Source of the DNA: Sporolituus thermophilus DSM 23256
Lineage (GTDB): Bacteria > Bacillota > Negativicutes > Sporomusales > Thermosinaceae
Direction: 5' to 3'
Assembly (NCBI RefSeq): GCF_900102435.1
Contig: NZ_FNBU01000002.1
Span: forward strand, 124,001-188,000
Length of the DNA stretch: 64,000 nucleotides
Shown here: in pieces, positions 15,946 to 23,902 of the stretch
Numbering within the stretch: position 1 is the stretch's first letter
How the letters are laid out: the number at the start of each line of letters is the position of its first letter
Position numbers and translations under genes: made by a program
Notes under the pieces: generated by a model
Databases searched by the model: none
Told to the model about the DNA's origin: nothing
What the model saw: only the letters and a program-made list of their open reading frames with translations

Positions 15946-16278
15946 TCACCAATCGATATCATCAGGATATTCCACTTCCTGAAGTTCTATTTCATCAACC
16001 GGACAGTTATATTCTTTCGCCGCTCTTAAAACCTCACTTTTAATCGCCTTATATTCATCCCCTTGCTCCGCTAATCGCTTTGCCATCACAGATATATTTT
16101 TCAAGCGTTTCTCTTTATTCATAGCCAGAAACCTACAATTGAGTACATCCACATATTGCGTAGCATAGTCGTCAGTCAACATATAGCTTTGATTCATAAG
16201 ATTCATCATCCGGCTAAAGGCCGCTTCTGAGACAACGGTTTTAATGCATTTTGCAACCGCCGCTTGTAACAAGCGCAT
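15946..16278 (-). CDS. Hypothetical helical protein downstream of sigK
   Basis: About 110 residues from the ATG at 16278. No clear ribosome site is seen for any start; the frame is open to 16320, directly at the sigK terminator. It is mostly helical, with an acidic C-terminus (EVEYPDDIDW) and two Cys. No recognised domain. Lacking a ribosome site and with little room for a promoter after the sigK terminator, it may be weakly expressed or decayed. Confidence 0.4.
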   Translation of the reverse strand: MRLLQAAVAKCIKTVVSEAAFSRMMNLMNQSYMLTDDYATQYVDVLNCRFLAMNKEKRLKNISVMAKRLAEQGDEYKAIKSEVLRAAKEYNCPVDEIELQEVEYPDDIDW

Positions 16279-16321
16279 CGACGTTACAAATCGAGGCACA
16301 CCCCTACAAGACAGATGCACA

Positions 16322-16348
16322 CAAAAATACTCCCCATTTCTGGGGAGT
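16322..16348 (-). terminator. Intrinsic terminator of sigK
   Basis: On the minus strand ACTCCCC (16342-16348) pairs with GGGGAGT (16329-16335) around six bases, followed by ATTTTTGT. It lies about 80 bases after the sigK stop. Confidence 0.8.
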
Positions 16349-16428
16349 GTAAATAGTATGATTTGGTATGCCCGTCGGATTTAAAACAAAAATCTGCATT
16401 CCGGGCGGAAAAGCCCAACAATCGCCCG

Positions 16429-17133
16429 TTATTTGTTCTCTTCAACGTAAAGATTCTTAGATAATTTGCTGATTGCCCTTTTTTCGATTCTCGAAACATA
16501 GGAACGGGAAATACCTAAAAGCTTGGCAATATCACGCTGCGTCTTGCGGCTGCCATCCGGCATGCCGAAACGCATCTCCAATACCCACTTTTCTCGTTTG
16601 CTCAGGCGGTGAATTTCCTTGTTAAGGCGCTCAGTCTCGCACTGATTTTCCACTGCTTCGGCCACAACATCCGGCGCGGTGCCAAGAACATCAATAAGAG
16701 TTATCTCATTACCTTCTTTGTCGACCCCGATCGGATCGTATAAGCTAACTTCCGAACGTATTCGCCGCGTGCTTCTTAAGTGCATCAAAATCTCGTTCTC
16801 GATGCAGCGGGCTGCATATGTAGCCAGCCTGATTTTCTTGGCTTGGTCAAAAGTATTGATTGCCTTAATCAGTCCAATTGTGCCGATAGAAATAAGGTCA
16901 TCGACATCTTCGCCGGTATTGTCAAATTTTTTAACGATGTGTGCCACCAGTCTAAGATTTCGTTCAATCAAAACATTCTTGGCTTTTTCGTCTCCTGCCT
17001 TCAGTCTTTCTAGGTAAACCTGCTCTTCTTTTTCCGAGAGCGGCAACGGAAATGTATTGTTAGTAATATAGGAGACAAGGAGCGCGATTCCCTTTAAAAC
17101 CGAAGCTGCCAAAACAGCAAAGAAAGATACCAA
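16429..17133 (-). CDS. sigK: Sporulation sigma factor SigK (pro-sigma-K)
   Basis: 234 residues from a TTG at 17133, which gives the expected start (MVSFFAVLAASVLKG); the frame is open to 17166. The hydrophobic N-terminus (about 1-22, ending LLVSY) is the pro-sequence removed by SpoIVFB after SpoIVB signalling. Region 2 (NLRLVAHIVKKF, DDLISIGTIGLIKAI) and region 4 HTH (TQRDIAKLLGISRSYVSRIEKRA) are intact. The gene is continuous, with no skin element. It directs late mother-cell transcription for coat and cortex. Confidence 0.93.
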   Translation of the reverse strand: MVSFFAVLAASVLKGIALLVSYITNNTFPLPLSEKEEQVYLERLKAGDEKAKNVLIERNLRLVAHIVKKFDNTGEDVDDLISIGTIGLIKAINTFDQAKKIRLATYAARCIENEILMHLRSTRRIRSEVSLYDPIGVDKEGNEITLIDVLGTAPDVVAEAVENQCETERLNKEIHRLSKREKWVLEMRFGMPDGSRKTQRDIAKLLGISRSYVSRIEKRAISKLSKNLYVEENK

Positions 17134-17164
17134 GCCATCACCCCCGCTGACAATTCGTCGGTTC

Positions 17165-17172
17165 ATTGTATG
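17165..17172 (-). promoter_or_regulatory. Sigma-E/sigma-K-type -10 element of sigK
   Basis: CATACAAT on the minus strand equals the sigma-E -10 consensus (CATACAnT) and also fits sigma-K (CATAnnnT). It lies about 32 bases before the TTG start. The -35 region has no strong match, which is common where SpoIIID assists. Confidence 0.6.
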
Positions 17173-17244
17173 GGTGATCGGCCGGTTCTGTGCCTGTCAA
17201 CAGCACTTGTTTTCAATGGTTTTTCCTGGCAGAAGCCGAGATAC

Positions 17245-17274
17245 TTGCGCCACTATGGATTAATGCTTTATAAT
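17245..17274 (+). promoter_or_regulatory. Candidate sigma-A promoter of the small membrane ORF
   Basis: TTGCGC (17245-17250), 18-base spacer, TATAAT (17269-17274), 22 bases before the ATG at 17296. The -10 is perfect and the -35 is partial. Confidence 0.5.
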
Positions 17275-17295
17275 CGCAGCAGGACGGTGATTTTT

Positions 17296-17385
17296 ATGGG
17301 ACAGTTTATTGGCGACATAGGTGTACTTTTTGCCGCCATATTGGTCATCTTATACATGATGTGGGATAAAATTTTTCACGATTAA
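17296..17385 (+). CDS. 29-residue single-span membrane protein
   Basis: ATG preceded by AGGACGGTGA and a candidate promoter. The product has a short polar start (MGQFIGDI), one hydrophobic helix (about 9-23, GVLFAAILVILYMMW) and a charged tail (DKIFHD). This is typical of bacterial small membrane proteins. It is divergent from sigK and convergent with yyaC, so it sits between two sporulation genes. Function unknown. Confidence 0.5.
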   Translation: MGQFIGDIGVLFAAILVILYMMWDKIFHD

Positions 17386-17387
17386 TT

Positions 17388-17966
17388 CTAACCCGAAACC
17401 GATGCCGTTGGCATTGCCATCATTTTCAGGGCGTCTTCCAGTGCCGTGGCAATAATTTTACTTAACTTCATGACAATGGATAGAGGCGTGCTTTGTAAAT
17501 CCAAATAACCAATTTTACCGCCGGCATTGACAACGCCAATGATAGAAATATTACCCACACATGGGAGCCGATTGCCGACAGCAATACCTGCTTCTAAGCC
17601 GCCTTCCCAAACTTCGATATTGCCGATTTCACTGGCCTTGCCTAAGCAGGCGTCTACGGCAATAATGAGCGGATGGTGATACCGGTTATTGATAATGTTA
17701 ATTGTTTCTACCAGATTGCCGGCATGCACGGGATGGTCAAGACAGCCATATACGGTATAGTCGGTGTGCTCTTTCAAATACGATCCTACTAGCGGCCCGA
17801 GGGCATCCCCTGTATACCGATCGGAACCAATACATAAGACGATTAGATGACGTGCATTAATACCTTCCTGCCGGCCAAGCAACGTCATCAGATGAGCCCC
17901 AATCACCTGGCGGGCATTCGTATCCTCAAAGTGTGCCGTCAGCTTTGTCGCCTTGTTCTTTCCCAT
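17388..17966 (-). CDS. yyaC: YyaC-family (DUF1256) spore protein
   Basis: 192 residues. The family signature CIGSDRYTGDALGPLVG (about 46-62) resembles the nickel-hydrogenase maturation/germination protease fold, with Asp/His candidates in VYGCLDHPVHAGN and AVDACLG. YyaC-type proteins occur in spore formers and are annotated as spore proteases related to Gpr; the activity is not well proven. Closeness to sigK fits a sporulation role. Confidence 0.87.
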   Translation of the reverse strand: MGKNKATKLTAHFEDTNARQVIGAHLMTLLGRQEGINARHLIVLCIGSDRYTGDALGPLVGSYLKEHTDYTVYGCLDHPVHAGNLVETINIINNRYHHPLIIAVDACLGKASEIGNIEVWEGGLEAGIAVGNRLPCVGNISIIGVVNAGGKIGYLDLQSTPLSIVMKLSKIIATALEDALKMMAMPTASVSG

Positions 17967-18027
17967 CGTCCCTCTCCTCTTAAAACTGTCTTTGTAAACT
18001 CTATGCGTGCTGGGAAAGATTTATGGC

Positions 18028-18061
18028 AAAAAAACAGCAGGGTACCCACGCTTGTCCCTGC
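18028..18061 (-). terminator. Terminator-like hairpin upstream of yyaC (possible attenuator)
   Basis: On the minus strand GCAGGG (18056-18061) pairs with CCCTGC (18037-18042), followed by TG and seven T residues. It lies 62 bases before the yyaC ATG, and no gene precedes it on this strand because lysR is divergent. So it would stop only a short leader transcript. Confidence 0.6.
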
Positions 18062-18187
18062 CATTACATATAACTTTTACTTATACCTAAACTTATATTA
18101 TTTATAATTTATCGCAATTTTATGTGAAATATTTATACAAACCCATGTTATAATTAGCACAGGACAAATCCGTAGGAGGTCATAACA

Positions 18188-19093
18188 ATGCAACTTGGGC
18201 AGTTTGATCTATTCTGCCAGGTAGCCCGGGTAAAAAGTTTTTCGAAAGCAGCCAAACTCCTGCACATCTCTCAGCCCGCAATCAGCGCCCAAATCCACTC
18301 CATGGAGGAGTATTACGGCATAAAACTTTTTGAGCGAACACCACACGGCGTTATTCTGACCGAGGCCGGAGCCACCCTTTTTGAATACGCCAAACAAATT
18401 CTCGAACTGCATGAAGACCTGGAACGTAAACTCTCCAGTATTGCTGACGAAAAAAACCAGCGGCTTATCATCGGTGCTACCGCTACCGTGGGCAGTCACG
18501 CATTGGCCTGCGGCATTTGGACTTTTAAGGACAAATATCCCGAACTGCAAATTAATCTTGAAATTGGCAGTCTCCAAGAAATGATTGCCAAAATTTACGA
18601 CAAAACAATTGATTTAGCCATTATCGAGTGTCCGGTAGCAAACTACAAAGGAATTACCAAAAAATCCGTTTTTACAGATGAATTGGTAGCGATTGTTCCC
18701 AACAACGAACAATGGGCGGGTAAAACGAGCGTCACCATTGAAGAGCTTACTAAAAGCCGCCTCATCCTACCGGAAGAGGGATCGGAGCTGCACTATATTC
18801 TCGACCAAGCTCTCGAACCGCTTAACTTAAAATTTGTCAATCTGAAACCACGTATCACAATCAGCAATTCCAATGCCATTAAGTCGGCTGTGGAAAAAGG
18901 CCATGGCGTTTCCATATGTCTTCGTCTGACGGTGCAGAAGGAACTGCGCCATGGAACTCTGCTGGCCTTACCGATAGAAAACATTGCGCAAAGCGTCGAA
19001 TACAACTTAGTATACCGTGACGCCGACTTGTCCGGTATTGCCAAACGCTTCATCAGATTTATAACTTTACCAGGCGAACTGGAAGTTTGCTAA
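18188..19093 (+). CDS. LysR-family transcriptional regulator (CysL-like)
   Basis: 301 residues after a strong GTAGGAGG. N-terminal winged HTH (FCQVARVKSFSKAAKLLHISQPAISAQI, about 9-36), linker helix, then a periplasmic-binding-like effector domain (about 90-295). Similar regulators (CysL type) control sulfur or selenium metabolism. Overlapping convergently with a TusA-like gene would suit a sulfur link, but the target is unknown. A TATAAT lies at 18149-18154 with a poor -35. Confidence 0.85.
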   Translation: MQLGQFDLFCQVARVKSFSKAAKLLHISQPAISAQIHSMEEYYGIKLFERTPHGVILTEAGATLFEYAKQILELHEDLERKLSSIADEKNQRLIIGATATVGSHALACGIWTFKDKYPELQINLEIGSLQEMIAKIYDKTIDLAIIECPVANYKGITKKSVFTDELVAIVPNNEQWAGKTSVTIEELTKSRLILPEEGSELHYILDQALEPLNLKFVNLKPRITISNSNAIKSAVEKGHGVSICLRLTVQKELRHGTLLALPIENIAQSVEYNLVYRDADLSGIAKRFIRFITLPGELEVC

Positions 19094-19314
19094 CACTTGG
19101 TGATTTTAACCTGCCAAATCCCCTTTTCGACTTCCTCCACATCAAATTTGTAGCCTTGTTTATCCGCCCAGGCCAACAAGTTGCGAACTGAGCGGCTAAA
19201 ATCCGATTCGATGACCAGCACATCGCCACTTTTCAATTTATCCATCTTGGCTTGGGCCATATGTAGCGGATGGGGGCAAATTTCACCTAACATATCGAGA
19301 TAATGTATCGCCAT
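19090..19314 (-). CDS. TusA/SirA-like sulfurtransferase
   Basis: 74 residues from an ATG with GGGAGG eight bases upstream; the open frame further upstream is in the terminator. The family Cys-Pro motif GEICPHPL and a beta-alpha-beta-alpha-beta pattern ending WQVKI are present. TusA-like proteins pass persulfide sulfur to acceptors in thiolation or in sulfur and selenium metabolism. The stop overlaps the lysR stop by four bases on the opposite strand. Confidence 0.82.
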   Translation of the reverse strand: MAIHYLDMLGEICPHPLHMAQAKMDKLKSGDVLVIESDFSRSVRNLLAWADKQGYKFDVEEVEKGIWQVKITKC

Positions 19315-19366
19315 GCCATCAACCTCCCATATGGAAGTATTCGCTGCCAAAGCCGCAAAACCTGCA

Positions 19367-19400
19367 AAAAACCTCTTCGCCATACGGCGAAGAGGTTTTT
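19367..19400. terminator. Bidirectional intrinsic terminator
   Basis: A perfect 15-bp stem (19367-19381 with 19386-19400) and a 4-base loop, with A-tract on one side and T-tract on the other, so it can act on both strands. On the minus strand it closes the HD-domain gene that ends at 19416. Confidence 0.8.
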
Positions 19401-19415
19401 CATTTCTGAGACCGG

Positions 19416-19985
19416 TTAGCTGACTAACGGAAGTTCCTGATATTCAGGCTGTCGAGTTGCTGCCGCCAGTGCTTTCGTGACAAAATCGATATGGTCTTTA
19501 AGATCCACGCCCATTGCCTCGGCACTGTTCACTATTGTCTCACGATTGACGGCGCGGGCGAAGGCTTTATCCTTCATTTTCTTCATAACCGACTTTACTT
19601 CTAGATTATCTAAACTTTTATCCGGACGGACAAGAGCGCAGGCAATAATAAAGCCGGTCAGTTCATCCACCGCCAGCAGCGTTTTTTGCAAAAGGGTGCG
19701 CTCTTTCTCCCAGTCTCGCGCATGGGACTCAACGTTAGTAATAAATTCATCGTCATAGCCGTAAGCGGCAAGAATTTCTCTGGCATGGTTGGGATGGTCA
19801 TGGGGAAATTTCTCGAAATCAATATCGTGTAGTAGTCCAACCGCCCCCCAATAATCGGGATCTCCGCCAAATTTTTGCGCATAAGCGCGCATGGCAATTT
19901 CCACAGCTACGCAATGTTTTAACAGCGCTTCACCGGTAACGTGTTCTCGTAAAATCTGCCAAGTTTTCGCACGGGAATACTGCAT
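19416..19985 (-). CDS. HD-domain hydrolase
   Basis: 189 residues after GGAGGGG. The HD motif LLHDIDFEKFP (about 50-60), upstream His in LLKHCVAVE and downstream H/D residues (HPNHAREIL, ESHARDW) give the metal-binding set of HDIG-type phosphohydrolases. It is a stand-alone domain with no nucleotidyltransferase part. Similar proteins are annotated as HDIG hydrolases of unknown substrate. The 5' end faces nptA across a palindrome at 20013. Confidence 0.78.
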   Translation of the reverse strand: MQYSRAKTWQILREHVTGEALLKHCVAVEIAMRAYAQKFGGDPDYWGAVGLLHDIDFEKFPHDHPNHAREILAAYGYDDEFITNVESHARDWEKERTLLQKTLLAVDELTGFIIACALVRPDKSLDNLEVKSVMKKMKDKAFARAVNRETIVNSAEAMGVDLKDHIDFVTKALAAATRQPEYQELPLVS

Positions 19986-20012
19986 AACGGCCCCTCCTGT
20001 TCTAAACTATAT

Positions 20013-20025
20013 GGTAATCATTACC
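20013..20025. promoter_or_regulatory. Zur-box-like palindrome between the HD gene and the Na/Pi transporter
   Basis: GGTAATCATTACC is a perfect 6+1+6 palindrome. Its core GTAATCATTAC matches the inner 11 bases of the Bacillus Zur box (consensus core GTAATNATTAC). It lies 28 bases upstream of the HD gene start and 96 bases before nptA. A zur gene lies 2.6 kb away. Binding is inferred. Confidence 0.5.
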
Positions 20026-20120
20026 GCTTATATGCAAAATTATACCATTATCTCAAAAGGTTTACTAGCATTGGCTGCTGCCATACCTCATAGATTATAT
20101 TGCAAAGGAGGGTGCAACAT

Positions 20121-21047
20121 ATGTATATACTTATCGTGATGCTCGCCGGTGTCGGGATGCTGGTCGGTGGCATCTTTCTAATGCGCTTTGGCTTAAAGCG
20201 CCTGCTGTGGCGACGTTTTCAGCGCCTTCTCCAATCCATGACGGTAACGGCCTGGCGGGGTCTGTTGGTCGGAACGGCTGCGGCAGCGCTTATGCAGAGC
20301 AGCACCGCTGTTTCCCTCATTACTATCGGCCTGGTCAGCGCCGAATACCTCACTTTTTATCAGGGCATAGGCATTATCCTGGGCGCCAATATCGGGACTT
20401 GTTCAACCGTACAGCTCCTAACCCTCTCGCTACCGGACAGCTACTTTCTTTTCTTGCTGGTTCTGTCGCTTGTCATGGCAGTTTTTTGCCAAAAACTGCG
20501 CTATGTCAGCCTTGCTATTGCCGGACTGGCCAGCATGTTCCTCGGTCTCGGCCTTATCTCTGATTTGCTTGGCCAGCTTCCACAAATAGAAACAATCATA
20601 GATTATCTTACCAGAGGGCAATCCAACCCTTTATACGGTATTCTGGGCGGTATTATCCTCACTTTTCTCTTCCAGTCTAGCAGCGCCGCCACCGGAGCGC
20701 TTATGGTACTCGCCGCCGATGGCATCATCGACTTAACAACAGCCGCCTATGTCGTTTACGGCAATAATATCGGCTCCTGCCTTTCTTCCGTGATCGTCGG
20801 CAGTGCTGCCCCGCTTGCGGCAAAGCGGGTAGCTGCCGCCCATATCGTACTGAATGTCGCAGGCGTTCTGATCTTTTTACCCCTAACAGGGCTGCTGACA
20901 GGCGTTGCCTCCTGGATTACGGCTGATTTCGGCGCACAGGTAGCTATGGTCCATACTCTTTTCAATATTCTTTCTTCACTGGCAGTACTGCCGTTTATCC
21001 GTCAATTCGCTCGTTTAATCACCGCTCTGGTGCCTGAACGCGGCTAA
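20121..21047 (+). CDS. Na+/phosphate cotransporter-family membrane protein (short, no PhoU domain)
   Basis: 308 residues from the ATG at 20121 with AAAGGAGGG upstream. It has the duplicated Na_Pi_cotrans signature: QSSTAVSLITIG in the first half and QSSSAATGALMVLAADG in the second, each after a glycine-rich membrane segment. About eight or nine hydrophobic spans. It is shorter than the 530-residue forms that carry a PhoU-like C-terminus. It may carry phosphate or another solute; the zinc-type operator upstream is unexpected for a phosphate carrier. The 3' end overlaps znuB by 33 bases on the other strand. Confidence 0.82.
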   Translation: MYILIVMLAGVGMLVGGIFLMRFGLKRLLWRRFQRLLQSMTVTAWRGLLVGTAAAALMQSSTAVSLITIGLVSAEYLTFYQGIGIILGANIGTCSTVQLLTLSLPDSYFLFLLVLSLVMAVFCQKLRYVSLAIAGLASMFLGLGLISDLLGQLPQIETIIDYLTRGQSNPLYGILGGIILTFLFQSSSAATGALMVLAADGIIDLTTAAYVVYGNNIGSCLSSVIVGSAAPLAAKRVAAAHIVLNVAGVLIFLPLTGLLTGVASWITADFGAQVAMVHTLFNILSSLAVLPFIRQFARLITALVPERG

Positions 21048-21857
21048 ACTACCCAAAAATAATAAATCTCTTCGCCAAAACAAAACTAGCAAATAAAGCC
21101 CGATAGTCGTTATAACAATAGTGCCTCCCGGCGCAATATCCAGATAGAAAGCCAAAATAAGGCCGCCGGTGACGGACAGAATGGAAAAAATTAGCGCCCA
21201 GGCCAAGGTGACTTTGAAACCGCGGCGAAGAAGAAGCGCCGCAGCAACGGGAACAATCATGAGAGCACTAACCAGTAAAATCCCCACGACCGTCATGCCG
21301 ATGACAACGACCAGTGCGGTCAACACACTGAACAGCATATTAATCGCGCCGGTATTGATGCCGGACACAATCGCTACCTCTTCGTCCAGTACCAACAGCA
21401 TCAACTTGTCAAAATATCGGTAAATTACCGCTACGACGACGGCGCCGCAAAAGGCTATAAGCATAAGATCTATTGTCGTAACGGTCATGATACTGCCAAA
21501 AAGAAAACTAAGCAGCCCGGCACCGCTCATACGCGTCATAGTACTGAAAATGATGGCCATGGCAATGCCAGCGTAAAAAAAGATGGCCAAAACCATATCA
21601 GCGAACTGACTGTGCCACCGCCTGACAATCTCAATGCCCACGGCGCCGGCAACAGTGAGCAGTGCTGCGGCAACAAAAGGGTTAACCCCTAGGAGATAGC
21701 CACCTGTCACACCGGCAAAAGCGATATGACCCAGCCCATCGCCGATAAGTGACTGCCGGCGGATAACAACAAACATACCAATCAGTGGGCAGACAATGGC
21801 GGTAATGAGGCCCGCGGCCAGGGCCCGCTGCATAAAGTCATATTGGAGAAATTCCAT
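21015..21857 (-). CDS. znuB: Zinc/manganese ABC transporter permease (ZnuB-like)
   Basis: 280 residues from an ATG after GGGAGGGG. ABC-3 family: eight or nine hydrophobic helices, with the conserved IGDGLGHIAFAGVTGG loop after the second helix, which contacts the ATPase. It overlaps znuC by 20 bases. The metal is judged from the adjacent Fur-type repressor with Zur features, so zinc is likely but manganese is possible. No substrate-binding protein gene lies in this operon. Confidence 0.88.
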   Translation of the reverse strand: MEFLQYDFMQRALAAGLITAIVCPLIGMFVVIRRQSLIGDGLGHIAFAGVTGGYLLGVNPFVAAALLTVAGAVGIEIVRRWHSQFADMVLAIFFYAGIAMAIIFSTMTRMSGAGLLSFLFGSIMTVTTIDLMLIAFCGAVVVAVIYRYFDKLMLLVLDEEVAIVSGINTGAINMLFSVLTALVVVIGMTVVGILLVSALMIVPVAAALLLRRGFKVTLAWALIFSILSVTGGLILAFYLDIAPGGTIVITTIGLYLLVLFWRRDLLFLGSLAAFRHQSGD

Positions 21858-22587
21858 CTTTTCCCCTCCCGGTTTCATACCAAAAGTGGCGCACTGTCAT
21901 GTGGCTATCGCGAAACTCACGGCCACTGCCAAAAAAGCATAATCCCCGATTGATGCAGGCCACCCGCGAAGCCCAGCAGGTGGCTTTTTCAATATCATGG
22001 GAAACCATGACAACCGTAATCCCCAGGTTGCGATTCAGCGTTCCCAGCAGCTCGTATATTTTGGCGCTGGCATCAGCATCAATGCCACTAGTCGGCTCGT
22101 CTAACAAAAGGAGCCTGGGGTTGCCGGCCAAAGCGCGCGCCACCATCACTCGCTGCAGCTGCCCGCCGCTGAGTTCACCGATACGCCTTGAGCGCAAACC
22201 AGTCATATCAACAAGTTCCAACATATGTTCAACAATATGGGTGGCTAACTGCTTGCTGCGCCTGGTAACGCTGCCTGTCACCAAGCCCAATGCCACCACT
22301 TCCTCCACTGTCGCCGGAAAACCGGCCGAGTTCTTGCCGTAGGTCTGCGGTACATAACCAATTAGTCCCTGCCTTTGCGCTTCCCTTACCGGCCGTCCGT
22401 CGATGCGAACTTCGCCGCCCTGTGGCATCGCGATTCCCGCCATTATTTTAAGCAGCGTACTTTTACCAGCCCCGTTGGGGCCGACAACGACGAGAAAATC
22501 ACCGCTGGCTACCGCTAAAGATATATTGTTAAGCACAGGATAATCATCGTAGGCAAAACATACGCCATCAAGCTGCACCATGCACAT
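21838..22587 (-). CDS. znuC: Zinc/manganese ABC transporter ATP-binding protein (ZnuC-like)
   Basis: 249 residues from the ATG at 22587 with GGAGGG upstream. Walker A GPNGAGKST, Q-loop (YVPQTYGKN), ABC signature LSGGQLQRV, Walker B LLLLDEPTSGID and the switch His (VMVSHDIEKA) are intact. It pairs with the overlapping ABC-3 permease. The start follows the zur stop by 11 bases. Confidence 0.9.
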   Translation of the reverse strand: MCMVQLDGVCFAYDDYPVLNNISLAVASGDFLVVVGPNGAGKSTLLKIMAGIAMPQGGEVRIDGRPVREAQRQGLIGYVPQTYGKNSAGFPATVEEVVALGLVTGSVTRRSKQLATHIVEHMLELVDMTGLRSRRIGELSGGQLQRVMVARALAGNPRLLLLDEPTSGIDADASAKIYELLGTLNRNLGITVVMVSHDIEKATCWASRVACINRGLCFFGSGREFRDSHMTVRHFWYETGRGKDGISPI

Positions 22588-22598
22588 TTCTTGCCCTC

Positions 22599-23024
22599 CT
22601 AACCCTGCCGGCACTGCGCGCAAAGGCCGAACAGCTCGATATTGTGCCGAACAAGTTCATACCCCTGGTGGCGGAGCATAATTAAAAATTCAGGATCAAT
22701 CGGACAAAAATCGAGGCAAGCCGCTTCACCGCACTTTATACAAGTAATATGGTGATGGTGCCGGGATGAAGGAGCTACCTCATACCGGGTTCCGTTCTTA
22801 CCCAGCCCGACAATAGGAATCAACAGTCCCATTTCGACCAAAATATTCAGGTTACGGTAAACTGTATCGAGACCTACGTCTGGATAACGCTGACGGACTT
22901 CACGCCATATTTCCGCCGCTGTCAAGTTCTCCGCCGTTTGGAGTATCCGCTCTAAAATTGCCCGCCGCTGGGGTGTAATGCGATACCCCTTTTCCTTAAG
23001 CTGCTGGACCAGGTCATTTAACAT
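22599..23024 (-). CDS. zur: Fur-family metal regulator, probably Zur
   Basis: 141 residues. Winged helix (YRITPQRRAILERIL...DTVYRNLNILVEMGLL), HHHHITC at 89-95, and two CxxC pairs (C95/C98, C135/C138) that form the structural zinc site. It is first in the zur-znuC-znuB operon, a common arrangement for zinc uptake control. I see no matching palindrome just upstream of this gene. Confidence 0.85.
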   Translation of the reverse strand: MLNDLVQQLKEKGYRITPQRRAILERILQTAENLTAAEIWREVRQRYPDVGLDTVYRNLNILVEMGLLIPIVGLGKNGTRYEVAPSSRHHHHITCIKCGEAACLDFCPIDPEFLIMLRHQGYELVRHNIELFGLCAQCRQG

Positions 23025-23202
23025 GGTAATTCACTCCGCTTCTAGCCAAAAATATATACGATACATCCTAAATAGGAACTTTCTTACTAACAGCATAAAA
23101 AAAATTTGCCCAGTCTTTTCTTTATTCTGCTACCATCAAGTACAGGCTATGCAAACATTTCTGGTCATACAGCAAATTTTGTGCAAATAGAGGAAAATAA
23201 AA

Positions 23203-23219
23203 GGAGGCGCCTGGCCTCC
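23203..23219 (-). terminator. Intrinsic terminator of the NlpC/P60 gene
   Basis: GGAGGC (23214-23219 on the minus strand) pairs with GCCTCC (23203-23208) around five bases, followed by TTTTATTTT. It begins 6 bases after the stop codon. Confidence 0.75.
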
Positions 23220-23224
23220 AAATC

Positions 23225-23884
23225 TTATAACACCCGACGCGCTCCTACATAGCGCGGTCCCCAGTAACTGCTGTCCATGTGATCGATGGTCACACCACGG
23301 CTGGACGTAGCGCTGATAAATCTGCCATCTCCCAAGTAAATACCGCTGTGCGAAGGACCAGGAGCATAAGTGGAAAAGAAAACCATGTCGCCAGGCTGTA
23401 GTCTTGAATAAGACACAAATTGGCCCACTTCAAACTGCGCGTCAGCCGTTCGCGGCAAGTATACGCCCGCCCGGGCATATACAAACCGGGTAAAGCCCGA
23501 ACAGTCGAACCCGTCAGGAGTCACACCGCCAAAAACATAAGGGACACCGATATAACGCATGGCTGTCTGGATGACCCGCCGAACAACGCTATTATCGCGG
23601 CTAACCGGTATCTCCCGTCCCATAAGAGCGCGGTAGGTCTGGGCCCCGACAATGCCATCCGCTTCCAGACCCCGGTCTTTTTGGAAGGCTATTACCGCAT
23701 TTTTGGTCGCTTGCCCGAAGTCACCGTCAACCACCAGCCTATAGCCAAGCTCTTTAAGCCGGGCCTGAATAGCGGCTACTTCCGGGCCTTGGTCCCCCTC
23801 TTCGTAGACTCCTGAGGCGTGGGCGAAGGTTGCTGTCATAAACAGCAGCAAAAAAAGCACCATCGTCCGAAACATTTTCCGCAA
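23225..23884 (-). CDS. Secreted NlpC/P60 peptidoglycan hydrolase with peptidoglycan-binding domain
   Basis: 219 residues from a TTG with GAGAGGAG upstream. Signal peptide (about 1-24, ends AHAS), PG_binding_1 domain (about 30-88, [16 protein letters not shown]), then NlpC/P60 domain with Cys128 (FDCSGF), His179 ([10 protein letters not shown]) and a third polar residue further on. It cleaves D-Glu-gamma-diamino-acid bonds in cell-wall stem peptides. It is preceded by a c-di-AMP riboswitch, which links wall cutting to osmotic or potassium status. Confidence 0.92.
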   Translation of the reverse strand: MRKMFRTMVLFLLLFMTATFAHASGVYEEGDQGPEVAAIQARLKELGYRLVVDGDFGQATKNAVIAFQKDRGLEADGIVGAQTYRALMGREIPVSRDNSVVRRVIQTAMRYIGVPYVFGGVTPDGFDCSGFTRFVYARAGVYLPRTADAQFEVGQFVSYSRLQPGDMVFFSTYAPGPSHSGIYLGDGRFISATSSRGVTIDHMDSSYWGPRYVGARRVL

Positions 23885-23902
23885 TACAATTCTCCTCTCT
23901 AA

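Noticed and set aside
16429-17133. Skin-like interruption of sigK
   Set aside because: The sigK frame is continuous through regions 2 to 4.
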